From Phytophthora colocasiae (taxonomy: Eukaryota; Oomycota; Peronosporomycetes; Peronosporales; Peronosporaceae): DNA of 64,000 bases. Below the pieces are notes generated by a model. That model was not told where the DNA came from and ran no database searches. It was given only the letters and a program-made list of their open reading frames with translations. The translations under genes and the position numbers were made by a program. Each line of letters starts with the position of its first letter. Positions within the stretch are counted from its first letter, which is position 1. The stretch spans positions 1,860,001 through 1,924,000 of the forward strand of contig JAGKQI010000103.1 in the NCBI GenBank assembly GCA_018806915.1, given 5' to 3'. This document shows, in pieces, positions 10,047 through 18,366 of the stretch.

Positions 10047-11036
10047 TGTCGGCTACTTCTCTTAAACGCCGCTGTAATCCAACTAGAGGGAGCGTGTGGG
10101 TCACACGAGCAGGAGCTAGAAGTCGTCTGTCACCAGTAAAACTAGGTGGACCAACCGGTTGCTGAAATCCAGCAGAGACAGCTTAGGAGGGGAAATTAGC
10201 AGCAACCATCAACCTCGGGTAGGTTGACAGCCTGTCCTCACGCTTGCCCGAACATGTAACATGTAAATATACGTAAACTGAGACTCTCATAGCACGTCTT
10301 CACCTTCCACGTTCCAGACTCAGTTCATACGGCCAAGACGCCATCAGTAGGCACCGTAGCCACTCGGTCGCTAACCGAGATCCCAGCCCTCTACACAGAC
10401 TCCTTCATGATCGCCACCTCAGAACCCTGTGCCTCACCTCACTAATGACTCGATACGCCTCCGCCGACCAGTACGTCGCAGAACGAAGCCACCTACGAAA
10501 CCTCTGAATGCTGTTGGGTGAAGCCGACCCCTTGGTCGCAGTACTCCACGCGTCGTGTTCAGCTGCTTAACTCTTCTCAACCGAGCAGAATCGCAACTGG
10601 GAGGTGTGGCGGCTGACCGCACACCCAGAGCTCCCCTAGCTACCGTCGCCCTTCTAGACTACACCTAAACTAACTATACTGGTCGCCACCGTCAGGATCT
10701 TCCTTCGGCGACGCTCTGCAAGCTTTCTCCGCCGTTCACTGTCTTCTATCTGCGTCGTTCGCCTTGGTCGTATACTTATCTCCATCGTAACTGCTCCGTG
10801 TCATCCCTCCTGTAGCGATCTTCTCATGTAGCCGTCGTCCTGCAACTTCAACGTCTCCGCCAATGTCTTGTGTCTGTAGCCCTGCTCGTCACCGTCCTGC
10901 ACTCCGTTGATCCCGATTGACTTGTCGTCCACTTTCAACTGTCTTCGTCGTCACCAGTGAGATCAATTGTCACTGCGACGCGGGATTCTTCTGACATTGC
11001 TTGTGTTCCAGGTGCGTGGAGCACTACCTGTCCACA
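10047..11036 (-). repeat. 5' LTR of the gag-only element
   Basis: The 990-bp copy is paired with 5086-6076. Read on the minus strand it is the upstream LTR, since gag follows it, and it should carry the element promoter. The outer end abuts the GTAT target duplication and then AT-rich sequence that continues the original ZIP 3' flank. Confidence 0.92.
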
Positions 11037-11342
11037 GTATTGTGGGAATTTAAAATGAAAACTCGTTTCATAAGCTTAGAGAAATATTTTCGTTCTTCTC
11101 AAACTTAAATACAGTACGCGGGTTACTTTAGTATGCATGTATACATATTCACCTTTAATAGTACTCGTCGTCTCTATCGTGGACAACATGGTCTCCCATG
11201 TTCACACCAAGAATCAGCTCCATATCGGTACGTTGACGCTTTCGGAAATATACCAGTATTTTGCATACATTTAAAGAAGCGAATTTAGTGTATTCTCTCA
11301 AGAATAAAAGAAAAACAATGAAGACTATAGAGCTCCATAGAT
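11037..11342. other. displaced 3' flank of the ZIP gene and 3' flank of effector copy 1
   Basis: This AT-richer stretch is where the pre-insertion ZIP 3' UTR should continue (starting GTATTGTGGG). It also holds the downstream sequence of the effector on the minus strand, including GGAGCTCTATAGTC, which recurs behind effector copy 3. Confidence 0.55.
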
Positions 11343-12239
11343 CTAGGCCGCAGCTGGAGAAGCAGTGGAAGGACTCGACGTCAACTTGACCGCACCGTAA
11401 ATAACGGCTCCGCCAACGGTAATACCAAGTGAGGCCACGATAACCTTCTTGAGGGTGCTCCACGACTTCTTGTCCTTCGCAGCCACCGGGACGAGTTCCT
11501 GTGCCAACTTAGCAACTTGCTTCTCATTGAGCGACGACACATGTTTCGCTTCCGTGAACAACTTGACCAACTTTGCCACTTGGTTGTCCGTGAGAGCAGC
11601 TCCCTTCTGCGCCTCCACCAGAGCCTTGGACAGCTTGGCCACCTCATCGTCCGTGTACTTGGCTGCGCCCGTAGCACGGCCAGTAGCAACCTTGAACATC
11701 TCCGACACCCTGAGCACCTCGTCATCCGCCGCTTTGGCTGCGGCCTCCGCCTTCTTCGCGTTAGCCATGATCTTGGCGATGGCGAGGACCTGGTCGTCAG
11801 TCGCCTTCGCACTCTTCTGCGCCGCAGCGAACACCTTCGCCATCGTGGCCACGTCGTCATCAGCGACTCCAACCTCAGCGTTGGCCTTCTTGACGATAGC
11901 CGACACTCGGGCGATTTCGTCGTCACTGACCAGGAAAGCAGCCCTGGCCTTCTCGGGGTTCGTCAAGATCTTGGCCATCTTGGCGGCCTGATCATCGCTG
12001 AGTTGCGCAGACGTCTTCAAACCCTCGACCAACTTGCCCGAATTCGCCGTAAACTTCGCCTTCACGCTCGTGATAGCTCCTGCAAGGGCATCGCCAATAC
12101 CCCGCTCTTCTTCAACTTCGGTGGCCAGACGAAGTCGGCGAACTCCATTGCTGATTGCCGGGGCGTTTGCAGCGCTGGACAGACTGATGCAGCTTGCGAC
12201 GAAAGCCACGAGAAGGGTGAGGAGGAAAGAGAGACGCAT
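11343..12239 (-). CDS. RXLR-EER effector with helical repeats and predicted C-terminal membrane anchor, copy 1 (intact)
   Basis: From the ATG at 12239 the 298-residue protein shows a signal peptide (about 1-23), a canonical RXLR at RRLR, and an EEER segment about six residues later. Such proteins are secreted by oomycetes and act inside host plant cells. The body consists of about eight imperfect units of roughly 21 residues with the pattern D-D-x-V-A-K-h-x-K-h-x-x-x-A-x-K, predicted to be helical. It ends with a hydrophobic stretch of about 20 residues (VIVASLGITVGGAVIYG) flanked by Lys and a short Ser/Ala tail, which looks like a tail anchor. The longer frame to 12305 starts in the conserved 5' leader, so the internal ATG before the signal peptide is preferred. 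No WY-domain signature is seen. Target and host membrane are unknown. Confidence 0.88.
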   Translation of the reverse strand: MRLSFLLTLLVAFVASCISLSSAANAPAISNGVRRLRLATEVEEERGIGDALAGAITSVKAKFTANSGKLVEGLKTSAQLSDDQAAKMAKILTNPEKARAAFLVSDDEIARVSAIVKKANAEVGVADDDVATMAKVFAAAQKSAKATDDQVLAIAKIMANAKKAEAAAKAADDEVLRVSEMFKVATGRATGAAKYTDDEVAKLSKALVEAQKGAALTDNQVAKLVKLFTEAKHVSSLNEKQVAKLAQELVPVAAKDKKSWSTLKKVIVASLGITVGGAVIYGAVKLTSSPSTASPAAA

Positions 12240-13591
12240 GGTTGATCCAAATGACCCACAGTTGGTTGATTTCGAAATGAGCTCTACTGGCAGGCAGTAT
12301 TGCAAGCAAGGTTTGCTCGAACTTCAGTCACTCAGTAATGTACATGTACTGTACGTGCGCTCAAGTTACATGTATTACTAGTACTGTTTTGGTACAGTTC
12401 CGGATTTGATTTTCTGGTCGAATGTCTGGATGTACGTTTCTTTATGTTACGTTATCTGCACTTCCACTCACGAACTGATTCCCGCACGGTAACCACTGCA
12501 TCTTCGTAACCACTCCACTGGGATGACGTACTGCAGGCCGTTACTCGAGAGTCATAAATGACAATATTCTGGACCAGAACTTCTGGTTGACTCGGAAGCA
12601 TATCCATGAGATTCTCATTGAGAACCAGTCTGAAAACGTTACACTGTATGTACGTACATGTATTCTATTGGCATGACAAAGTTCCTGGTGGTCCACCGTA
12701 CACCTGTGCTGACGAACCCTCTCAAGTTGTAACACAGCGACTCCATCTAAAAAATGTACATTATTAGTTTCTTTTGTACAATTATTGCATATGACAAGTA
12801 CAGGCAAATGCTTAAGCATACGTACCGGTAAGCCTAGAAAATATCGAGTCTCCAACCTGAAACCGCAATTACAAACCTGATCCACTCTGGCCCAGAACTG
12901 ATCCGCTAAGAAATGCTCCCGCTGCGTACATGTAATGTACTGAGCCACACAATCAGTGATGGTGGGCAAGTTGACGCCGTATACATGTACATGTACTACA
13001 GTAGTATGAATTAAAAGCTGACAGGTTCAGTGTGGATTAACGTACTACATGTATTAATAAGTAGATCGTGATAGCCTACAATGGTAGGCTACCATACATG
13101 TTAGGAGTGACCACACAATGTCTATGTCATAGATTCTGTAACATCCTCCGCTTCCTCATTGCATCCAGTAGAGCCGTATTAAAGTGACGTGTACAGCATC
13201 CCATGTATCACTCTTTTATTGCCTAGAGAGTTTGTCGTGGTAAGTACATAGCTTTGGACTCTTCTTGAGTCCTTCTCGCTCTTTCCCTGGTTCTGAATCT
13301 GCTTGACTCACATGTCAAGCTGTGTCACGAAGAACTTTCACAGTACCGGTATCTTCCTCTTGGGCGGCAACAAAAACTGGCGTTGTCTTCTTCTTTCCGT
13401 GCGCATGTGCATCGCCAAAGACGTCGTTAACGCGAGTGAGCACGCCGTTTCCGCACTTCACTTCTCAAAGTGACCGACTTATTCTGCTTTTTGTCACCTG
13501 TTAAAGTAGCTAACAGACAATGTAGATTTAAAGTTGAGATAGTCTTTAAAACATCTTTAAAAAGAGCTTGTATTCTTAAAAACACATAGAT
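12240..13591. other. intergenic between effector copies 1 and 2
   Basis: The first 70 bp upstream of copy 1 match the leader of copies 2 and 3, then the sequences diverge. Near 12565-12615 a segment (CTGGACCAGAACTTCTGGTT and following) is related to one at 14758-14800 and 15170-15215, showing that flanking DNA was duplicated with the genes. No gene is supported. TACATGTA motifs are frequent. Confidence 0.5.
12274..12281 (-). promoter_or_regulatory. putative oomycete initiator (Inr) of effector copy 1
   Basis: On the minus strand the sequence reads CTCATTTC followed by GAAATCAACCAACT, about 40 nt before the ATG. This resembles the oomycete Inr (TCATT-pyrimidine core). It is conserved in all three copies at the same distance. 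Confidence 0.45.
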
Positions 13592-14488
13592 CTAGGCCGC
13601 AGCTGAAGAAGAAGTGGAAGGACTCGACATCAACTTGACCACACCGTAAATAACGGCTCCGCCAACGGTAATACCAAGTGAGGCCACGATAACCTTCTTG
13701 AGGGTGCTCCACGACTTCTTGTCCTTCGCAGCCACCGGGACGAGTTCCTGTGCCAACTTGGCAACTTGCTTCTCATTGAGCGACGACACATGTTTCGCTT
13801 CCGTGAACAACTTGACCAACTTGGCCACTTGGTTGTCCGTGAGAGCAGCTCCCTTCTGCGCCTCCACCAGAGCCTTGGACAGCTTGGCCACCTCATCGTC
13901 CGTGTACTTGGCTGCGCCCGTAGCACGGCCAGTAGCAACCTTGAACATCTCCGACACCCTGAGCACCTCGTCATCCGCCGCTTTGGCTGCGGCCTCCGCC
14001 TTCTTCGCGTTAGCCATGATCTTGGCGATGGCGAGGACCTGGTCGTCAGTCGCCTTCGCACTCTTCTGCGCCGCAGCGAACACCTTCGCCATCGTGGCCA
14101 CGTCGTCATCAGCGACTCCGACCTCAGCGTTGGCCTTCTTGACGATAGCCGACACTCGGGCGATTTCGTCGTCACTGACCAGGAAAGCAGCCCTGGCCTT
14201 CTCGGGGTTCGTCAAGATCTTGGCCATCTTGGCGGCCTGATCGTCGCTGAGTTGCGCAGACGTCTTCAAACCCTCGACCAACTTGCCCGAATTCGCCGTA
14301 AACTTCGCCTTCACGCTCGTGATAGCTCCTGCAAGGGCATCGCCAATACCCCGCTCTTCTTCAACTTCGGTGGCCAGACGAAGTCGGCGAACTCCATTGC
14401 TGATTGCCGGGGCGTTTGCAGCGCTGGACAGGCTGATGCAGCTTGCGACGAAAGCCACGAGAAGGGTGAGGAGGAAAGAGAGACGCAT
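13592..14488 (-). CDS. RXLR-EER effector with helical repeats and predicted C-terminal membrane anchor, copy 2 (intact)
   Basis: This 298-residue paralogue is nearly identical to copy 1: same signal peptide, same RXLR and EER, same eight-unit repeat body. The visible protein differences cluster at the extreme C-terminus (the tail after the hydrophobic anchor reads VVKLMSSPSTSSSAAA). Its 5' flank forms the left arm of an inverted repeat shared with copy 3. Its 3' flank (TGTTTTTAAGAATAC on the minus strand) differs from that of copies 1 and 3. The start is the ATG directly before the signal peptide. Two intact, almost identical genes so close together suggest recent duplication or ongoing gene conversion. 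Confidence 0.88.
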   Translation of the reverse strand: MRLSFLLTLLVAFVASCISLSSAANAPAISNGVRRLRLATEVEEERGIGDALAGAITSVKAKFTANSGKLVEGLKTSAQLSDDQAAKMAKILTNPEKARAAFLVSDDEIARVSAIVKKANAEVGVADDDVATMAKVFAAAQKSAKATDDQVLAIAKIMANAKKAEAAAKAADDEVLRVSEMFKVATGRATGAAKYTDDEVAKLSKALVEAQKGAALTDNQVAKLVKLFTEAKHVSSLNEKQVAKLAQELVPVAAKDKKSWSTLKKVIVASLGITVGGAVIYGVVKLMSSPSTSSSAAA

Positions 14489-14522
14489 GGTTGATCCAAA
14501 TGACCCACAGTTGGTTGATTTC

Positions 14523-14530
14523 GAAATGAG
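14523..14530 (-). promoter_or_regulatory. putative Inr of effector copy 2
   Basis: The same CTCATTTC motif lies about 40 nt upstream of the ATG at 14488, inside the inverted-repeat arm. Confidence 0.45.
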
Positions 14531-14881
14531 CTCTACTGGCAGGCAGTCTTGCAAGCAAGACTCTTGCTCGAGCGTGAAAGCATGTACAGAGCGTGCATTA
14601 CGATAGAGTATCGAGCTCTGTACATGTACATACGGTGTAGAATACTACACGGTGTATTACTACATGTGTACAAAGCTACATGTATTCTGGTCGGAAGATA
14701 CTCGCCTGAGGCGCCTCAGACTGAGGCCCTCAGTTGTCGACTGACAGTCGCTTGGTTCTGGACCAGAAGTTCTGGTCGAAACGGAAACACATCCATGAGA
14801 ACTTGCACTTAGCGGGACAAAGTGTATAGCGAATCGCTAGTAGCGATTCGCTGTCTATCTGCGCCTTCGGCGAAGTCCTAC

Positions 14882-15088
14882 ATGGTACATGTACAATGTG
14901 TACTACAGATACCGCTGAGAAACTGGCGGATGCAATCATTAAATACATCGTCAAACGCGATAGGAGTAACTTATCATTTTAAAGAGGGGTGATTTCTAAT
15001 TTGATCTACATACACATGGCACCTCTGAAAATCAGTTTTCTGTACGGAAATTATACACTCTCGCAGTTGGAATGTTGACGATCCGCCA
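14882..15088. other. spacer at the centre of the inverted effector duplication
   Basis: The 207 bp of unique sequence lie between the two arms. Together with the arms' 5' flanks it forms the divergent upstream region of copies 2 and 3. No gene is seen in it. Confidence 0.7.
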
Positions 15089-15430
15089 GTAGGACTTCGC
15101 CGAAGGCGCAGATAGACAGCGAATCGCTACTAGCGATTCGCTATACACTTTGTCCCGCCAAGTGCAAGTTCTCATGGATGTGTTTCCGTTTCGACCAGAA
15201 CTTCTGGTCCAGAACCAAGCGACTGTCAGTCGACAACTGAGGGCCTCAGTCTGAGGCAACTATCTTCCGACCAGAATACATGTAGCTTTGTACACATGTA
15301 GTAATACACCGTGTAGTATTCTACACCGTATGTACATGTACAGAGCTCGATACTCTATCGTAATGCACGCTCTGTACATGCTTTCACGCTCGAGCAAGAG
15401 TCTTGCTTGCAAGACTGCCTGCCAGTAGAG

Positions 15431-15438
15431 CTCATTTC
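15431..15438 (+). promoter_or_regulatory. putative Inr of effector copy 3
   Basis: The same CTCATTTC element lies about 35-42 nt upstream of the ATG at 15473. It is intact although the coding sequence is broken. Confidence 0.45.
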
Positions 15439-15472
15439 GAAATCAACCAACTGTGGGTCATTTGGATCAACC

Positions 15473-16367
15473 ATGCGTCTCTCTTTCCTCCTCACCCTTC
15501 TCGTGGCTTTCGTCGCAAGCTGCATCAGCCTGTCCAGCGCTGCAAACGCCCCGGCAATCAGCAATGGAGTTCGCCGACTTCGTCTGGCCACCGAAGTTGA
15601 AGAAGGCGGGTATTGGCGATGCCCTTGCAGGAGCTATCACGAGCGTGAAGGCGAAGTTTACGGCGAATTCGGGCAAGTTGGTCGAGGGTTTGAAGACGTC
15701 TGCGCAACTCAGCGATGATCAGGCCGCCAAGATGGCCAAGATCTTGACGAACCCCGAGAAGGCCAGGGCTGCTTTCCTGGTCAGTGACGACGAAATCGCC
15801 CGAGTGTCGGCTATCGTCAAGAAGGCCAACGCTGAGGTCGGAGTCGCTGATGACGACGTGGCCACGATGGCGAAGGTGTTCGCTGCGGCGCAGAAGAGTG
15901 CGAAGGCGACTGACGACCAGGTTCTCGCCATCGCCAAGATCATGGCTAACGCGAAGAAGGCGGAGGCCGCAGCCAAAGCGGCGGATGACGAGGTGCTCAA
16001 GGTGTCGGAGATGTTCAAGGTTGCTACTGGCCGTGCTACGGGCGCAGCCAAGTACACGGACGATGAGGTGGCCAAGCTGTCCAAGGCTCTGGTGGAGGCG
16101 CAGAAGGGAGCTGCTCTCACGGACAACCAAGTGGCAAAGTTGGTCAAGTTGTTCACGGAAGCGAAACATGTGTCGTCGCTCAATGAGAAGCAAGTTGCCA
16201 AGTTGGCACAGGAACTCGTCCCGGTGGCTGCGAAGGACAAGAAGTCGTGGAGCACCCTCAAGAAGGTTATCGTGGCCTCACTTGGTATTACCGTTGGCGG
16301 AGCCGTTATTTACGGTGTGGTCAAGTTGACGTCGAGTCCTTCCACTGCTTCTTCAGCTGCGGCCTAG
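15473..16367 (+). pseudogene. RXLR effector copy 3, frameshifted at the EER region
   Basis: The signal peptide and RXLR are in frame from the ATG at 15473, but compared with copies 1 and 2 two bases are missing near 15603-15610, exactly within the acidic EER segment. Translation from this ATG therefore leaves the frame and stops at 15718. The repeat body and membrane anchor remain open in another frame through to 16367 with no further damage, so the break is recent or selection still shapes the body. Starting in that second frame would give a protein without a signal peptide. The 5' flank matches copy 2 and the 3' flank matches copy 1. An assembly or base-calling error is possible but less likely in a non-homopolymer stretch. 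Confidence 0.85.
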
Positions 16368-16623
16368 ATCTATGGAGCGCTATAGTCTTCATTGTTTTCT
16401 TTTTAGAATACACTCCATTAGCAAAACTACGGTACTATATCAAAGTACTTTTACTGTAGTAGTATACTAGGATAGTATACTACACTACTAGTGTTTGACA
16501 CACTCATCACTTGAAAGCTTGTGCATCAATTCATCACTTGCGTTGCATCAGTCGACTCGACTTCCCTTGCACTACCCACTCTTCAATTCTCTCTCTTTGC
16601 ATCAAAAACTCTACCTTCTATCA

Positions 16624-18291
16624 ATGGTTTCTATTGGCACTCGCTCTCCTGTCTATGGTCGCCATGGAATGGTATCCTGTTCGCAGCCATTGGCGTCCGA
16701 AATCGGATTGCGCATGTTAAAACAAGGCGGCAACGCTGTGGACGCAGCCATCGCCATTGCAGCAGCTCTGAACGTCACGGAACCTTGTTCTACTGGTGTA
16801 GGGGGTGACTGTTTTCTGCTCTTCTTTGACGCCAAGACCAAGCAGGTTCGAGGTCTCAACGGTAGTGGTCGCAGTCCTGCACGTCTCACGTCGGAACAGG
16901 CTCTGAACGACCTAGGACAGGACGCTCAAGTGATTCCTGGTGGTCATGGACATGCTGTGACTGTGCCGGGGACAGTTGCAGGTTGGGTGGATGCGGTGGA
17001 AGCTTGGGGGACTTTTAAAATGGAGGAAATCCTACGTCCTGCCATTGAATTGGCACGCCAAGGCTTCCCGGTTAGTCCATTGACGGCTGCTAGTTGGGAA
17101 CGTGGCAAAACGCAATTACTGCGCGGTCCTAATGCTGCTGAGCTCCTTAATGAACAGGGGGAAGCGCCAAAAGCTGGAGAAATTTTCAAGAACGAGAATC
17201 TGGCGGTTTGCTTTGAAGAAATCGTCAAAAAGGGGAAGAAATCGTTCTATGAAGACGGACGCATTGCACAGGCTATTGTGGACATGGTGAAGGAGAAAGG
17301 GGGCGTCATGACTCTGGAAGACCTCAAGAACCACACGTCGACGTTCGTGACGCCCATCAGCACGACGTTCCAAGGTGTACAAGTGTATGAAATCCCACCT
17401 AATGGACAGGGAATCACCGCGTTATTGGCGCTGAATATCCTCAATCAACTTACCAAAGATGGTAAACTACCACCACAAGGTAGTACGGAGTTCGTGCACC
17501 TTCAAATGGAAGCTCTGAGACTTGCGTTCGCAGACGCCAAGTGGTTTGTAAGTGACATGGAGCACAATGCCAACCTCCCCGTGAAGGAATTGTTGAGTGA
17601 AGGTTATGCCAAGAAGCGAGCAGCTCTGGTGAACCGAGGAAAGGCCGCTATCGACCCCAAGCACGGAAGTCCCGAACTCAGTTGCGACACTGTGAGTTTC
17701 CAAGTGATCGACACTCAGGGCAACGCTGTGTCAATGGTTAACAGTAACTATGAGGGATTCGGGTCCGGACTGGTACCTAAGGGATGCGGGTTTACCCTAC
17801 AGAACCGTGGTTGTAACTTCGAGTTACATGGAGCTGAGGTGGGTCACCCGAACGCTTTGGCTCCCAACAAACGGCCGTACCACACGATCATCCCTGGTCT
17901 CACGACTTTCAGTGATTCTGGTGAGCTTCACTCGAGTTTCTCGGTCATGGGGGGATTTATGCAGCCTCAAGGACACGTCCAAGTGTTAAGTCATTTGCTT
18001 TTGCACGGTCAAAACCCACAAGAAGCACTTGATGCTCCTCGTTTTTGTATCGACGTGGATCGTCCGACGAAACCAGGAACAATTGGTGGCAGTTCAGTGC
18101 TGGTTGAGAAAGATCTGGGAGCAGATGTCATTTCGGCTTTGAAGGATAAATTCGGGCATAAAATTCAAGAAGTGGAAGGCTTCCAGCGCTCTACCTTTGG
18201 ACGAGGACAGATTATCCTACGAGACCCTAAGACTGGAGTTCTCTGTGCTGGATCGGATGGACGTGCTGATGGTTGTGCTATGGGCTGGTAA
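16624..18291 (+). CDS. gamma-glutamyltransferase (gamma-glutamyltranspeptidase) family
   Basis: The 555 residues span the whole GGT fold of this Ntn-hydrolase family. Family blocks are visible in order: a GGNAVDAAIA motif (35-44), TGVGGDCF (57-64), VPGTVAGW (114-121), then PPNGQGI (258-264), and the autocleavage/nucleophile region with C-D-T (Thr356) followed by VIDTQGNAVSMV. The family cleaves gamma-glutamyl bonds such as those of glutathione, and the proenzyme splits before the Thr into two subunits. I chose the ATG at 16624. The longer frame from 16495 would add 43 residues rich in Ser, Leu and His from a pyrimidine-rich leader typical of oomycete promoters. There is no signal peptide from 16624, so a cytosolic form like bacterial YwrD-type enzymes is likely. 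The substrate is inferred from family only. Confidence 0.93.
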   Translation: MVSIGTRSPVYGRHGMVSCSQPLASEIGLRMLKQGGNAVDAAIAIAAALNVTEPCSTGVGGDCFLLFFDAKTKQVRGLNGSGRSPARLTSEQALNDLGQDAQVIPGGHGHAVTVPGTVAGWVDAVEAWGTFKMEEILRPAIELARQGFPVSPLTAASWERGKTQLLRGPNAAELLNEQGEAPKAGEIFKNENLAVCFEEIVKKGKKSFYEDGRIAQAIVDMVKEKGGVMTLEDLKNHTSTFVTPISTTFQGVQVYEIPPNGQGITALLALNILNQLTKDGKLPPQGSTEFVHLQMEALRLAFADAKWFVSDMEHNANLPVKELLSEGYAKKRAALVNRGKAAIDPKHGSPELSCDTVSFQVIDTQGNAVSMVNSNYEGFGSGLVPKGCGFTLQNRGCNFELHGAEVGHPNALAPNKRPYHTIIPGLTTFSDSGELHSSFSVMGGFMQPQGHVQVLSHLLLHGQNPQEALDAPRFCIDVDRPTKPGTIGGSSVLVEKDLGADVISALKDKFGHKIQEVEGFQRSTFGRGQIILRDPKTGVLCAGSDGRADGCAMGW

Positions 18292-18366
18292 GAGACGAAA
18301 GCTAAAGAAAGAATAAACAACAACTATCCTTCTTCTTGATTGTTTATATCATAGTTTTTTTTCAAG

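Larger units (their letters stand above)
5086..11036 (-). mobile_element. non-autonomous (gag-only) LTR retrotransposon, complete
   Basis: Two near-identical LTRs (991 and 990 bp) in direct orientation bound a 3,970-bp interior. Flanks show a 4-bp target duplication GTAT (5082-5085 and 11037-11040). Read on the minus strand, each LTR runs TGTGGACAGG...GCCGACA. The base after the 5' LTR starts with TGG (complementary to a tRNA CCA end), as expected of a primer binding site at 10046-10029. A purine-rich tract (GGCGGGGGATGGCG) precedes the 3' LTR at 6077-6090. The interior encodes a Gag-like protein (9631-8114) and smaller basic ORFs. I find no protease, reverse transcriptase, RNase H or integrase, so it must be mobilised in trans, like TR-GAG/LARD-type elements. 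The LTR match implies a recent insertion. Confidence 0.9.
13585..14881. repeat. left arm of large inverted repeat
   Basis: The arm contains effector copy 2 plus about 390 bp of its 5' flank. It matches the right arm (15089-16374) in reverse complement with few differences, mainly an indel near 14700-14720 and the 2-bp deletion in copy 3. The nested mini-palindrome GCGAATCGCTAGTAGCGATTCGC lies near the inner end. Confidence 0.9.
15089..16374. repeat. right arm of large inverted repeat
   Basis: This is the reverse-complement partner of 13585-14881, containing the frameshifted copy 3. Beyond 16374 its 3' flank no longer matches copy 2 but matches the flank of copy 1 (GGAGC-CTATAGTCTTCATTG), which marks a recombination boundary. 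Confidence 0.9.

Noticed and set aside
11517..12245. 242-aa plus-strand ORF antisense to effector copy 1 (and equivalents at 13766-14494 and 15558-16193)
   Set aside because: The repeat-type, GC-rich coding sequence leaves antisense frames open. There is no signal peptide or domain, and conservation is explained by the sense protein.
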